From: Candidatus Sulfopaludibacter sp. SbA3
Lineage (GTDB): Bacteria > Acidobacteriota > Terriglobia > Bryobacterales > Bryobacteraceae
Length of the DNA: 6,053 nt
NCBI GenBank assembly: GCA_945861255.1
Contig: CAMAUG010000244.1
Coordinates: 1 to 6,053 of the forward strand
Direction: 5' to 3'
This document shows positions 5,352-6,053 of this stretch, piece by piece. The position numbers were made by a program, and so were the translations under genes. The notes below the pieces were generated by a model, which was given only the letters and a program-made list of their open reading frames with translations, ran no database searches and was not told the origin of the DNA. Each line of letters starts with the position of its first letter. Within the stretch, counting starts at the first letter, position 1.

Positions 5352-6053
5352 ATGACAAAGTTTCAGAATGCCGCGGGGATAGACAGGTTACCGGTGAACG
5401 GTCCGGCAGCCGCAGCTTGTTTGACGTGCGTCGTCGCTGGAATCGTGTTGGTGGCGTGGACGCAGAAGCCGGGTTTCCTCGTGGCGGGCGTGCTTGCGGG
5501 GCTCTACTTCTTACTCGCCATAAAAGTGGTCAGCCAATGGGAGCGCGTGGCGGTACTGCGCCTGGGGCGCTATGCCGGGCTGCGCGGCCCCGGCTCGTTC
5601 ATGCTGATCCCGATCATCGATACAACCACGCCGTATGTTGACCAGCGGGTCCGCGTATCCAGCGTCAGCGCGGAGTCCACATTGACGCGCGATACGGTAC
5701 CCGTCGACGTGGATGCGGCCATCTTCTGGTTGGTGTGGAACGCCGAAAAGGCGCTGCTCGAAGTCGAGAGTTTCAAAGATGCAATCGCGTTGAGCGCTCA
5801 AACCGCGCTGCGGGAATCGATTGGACGGCACTCCTTGGCGCAGATGCTCTCGGAGCGGGAAACACTGGGCAAGGAGTTGCAAAAAATTCTCGACGAGAAG
5901 ACCAACCCATGGGGCATCACCGTGCAATCGGTCGAGATCCGCGACGTTCAGATCCCGCAAGCTTTGCAGGATGCCATGTCGCGCGAAGCTCAGGCCGAAC
6001 GCGAGCGCCACGCCCGTATCATACTGGGCGACGCTGAAACTCAGCTCTCCAAG
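5352..6053 (+). CDS. Slipin (stomatin-like SPFH/band 7 protein), 3' end beyond window
   Basis: The frame is open from the ATG at 5352 to the window edge, giving 234 residues without a stop. Slipins scaffold membrane microdomains and often stabilise or regulate membrane protein complexes and proteases. Two hydrophobic stretches (about 19-36 and 41-60) separated by Pro40-Gly41 suggest a membrane hairpin or two spans. The band 7 domain follows, with ERVAVLRLGRYAGLRGPG (64-81), IPIID (86-90), the DVDAAIFW strand (119-126) and the family signature around KTNPWGITVQSVEIRDVQIP (183-202). The coiled-coil heptad-rich arm begins at REAQAERERHARIILGDAE (211-229). Stomatin and the E. coli homologue QmcA are roughly 290 to 305 residues, so the missing part is probably the end of the coiled coil and the oligomerisation tail. 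It forms an operon with the upstream GntR gene. No NfeD partner is visible; one might follow outside the window. Confidence 0.93.
   Translation, partial: MTKFQNAAGIDRLPVNGPAAAACLTCVVAGIVLVAWTQKPGFLVAGVLAGLYFLLAIKVVSQWERVAVLRLGRYAGLRGPGSFMLIPIIDTTTPYVDQRVRVSSVSAESTLTRDTVPVDVDAAIFWLVWNAEKALLEVESFKDAIALSAQTALRESIGRHSLAQMLSERETLGKELQKILDEKTNPWGITVQSVEIRDVQIPQALQDAMSREAQAERERHARIILGDAETQLSK

Noticed and set aside
5511..6011. 166-residue minus-strand open frame
   Set aside because: It is antisense to the slipin, whose band 7 signature is unambiguous on the plus strand.
1..6053. CRISPR array, tRNA, rRNA, insertion sequence or toxin-antitoxin pair
   Set aside because: No repeated units, cloverleaf-like sequence, transposase motifs or paired small genes of such type were seen on either strand.

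Overview
The window is GC-rich, with overlapping antisense open frames and two probable non-ATG starts. It reads as a chromosomal fragment of a soil-type bacterium with an outer membrane. The combination of a hypothetical beta-barrel protein, an exported GH3 enzyme, a membrane-bound DUF224-type Fe-S oxidoreductase and a GntR/slipin pair suggests an acidobacterium (Bryobacter/Solibacter-like). That assignment is inferred from gene content and protein style, not from any search.

Left part (positions 1 to about 4800), all on the minus strand. The genes, in order of transcription from the right, are: (i) a 612-residue membrane protein with a NarI/DsrM-like membrane domain, two 4Fe-4S motifs and two CCG domains, probably passing electrons between electron-transfer flavoprotein and menaquinone; (ii) an exported GH3 beta-N-acetylhexosaminidase of the NagZ/YbbD type with all catalytic residues present, likely acting on muropeptide or chitin-like sugars; (iii) a signal-peptide-bearing protein that looks like an outer-membrane beta-barrel and may be cut short at its C-terminus. 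Gaps of about 98 and 174 bases separate them, each with a GC-rich hairpin but no U-tract, so they need not form one operon.

Right part (about 4880 to the window end), plus strand. A small YtrA-type GntR repressor is followed after 23 bases by a slipin (stomatin/band 7 protein) that runs off the window. In front of the repressor lies a consensus-like sigma-70 promoter whose spacer and -10 box are covered by a 20-bp near-perfect palindrome with GT...AC ends, the expected form of a GntR-family operator. The predicted transcription start is only a few bases before the ATG, which has no Shine-Dalgarno sequence, so the repressor mRNA is probably leaderless. The slipin instead has strong purine-rich ribosome-binding sequence.

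The most interesting unit is this autoregulated GntR-slipin pair. Its operator lies in a 127-base divergent gap shared with the Fe-S oxidoreductase gene, so one repressor might coordinate a membrane-organising protein with a membrane electron-transfer enzyme. No rRNA, tRNA, CRISPR array or mobile element was seen, and no stretch longer than 300 bases lacks a gene.
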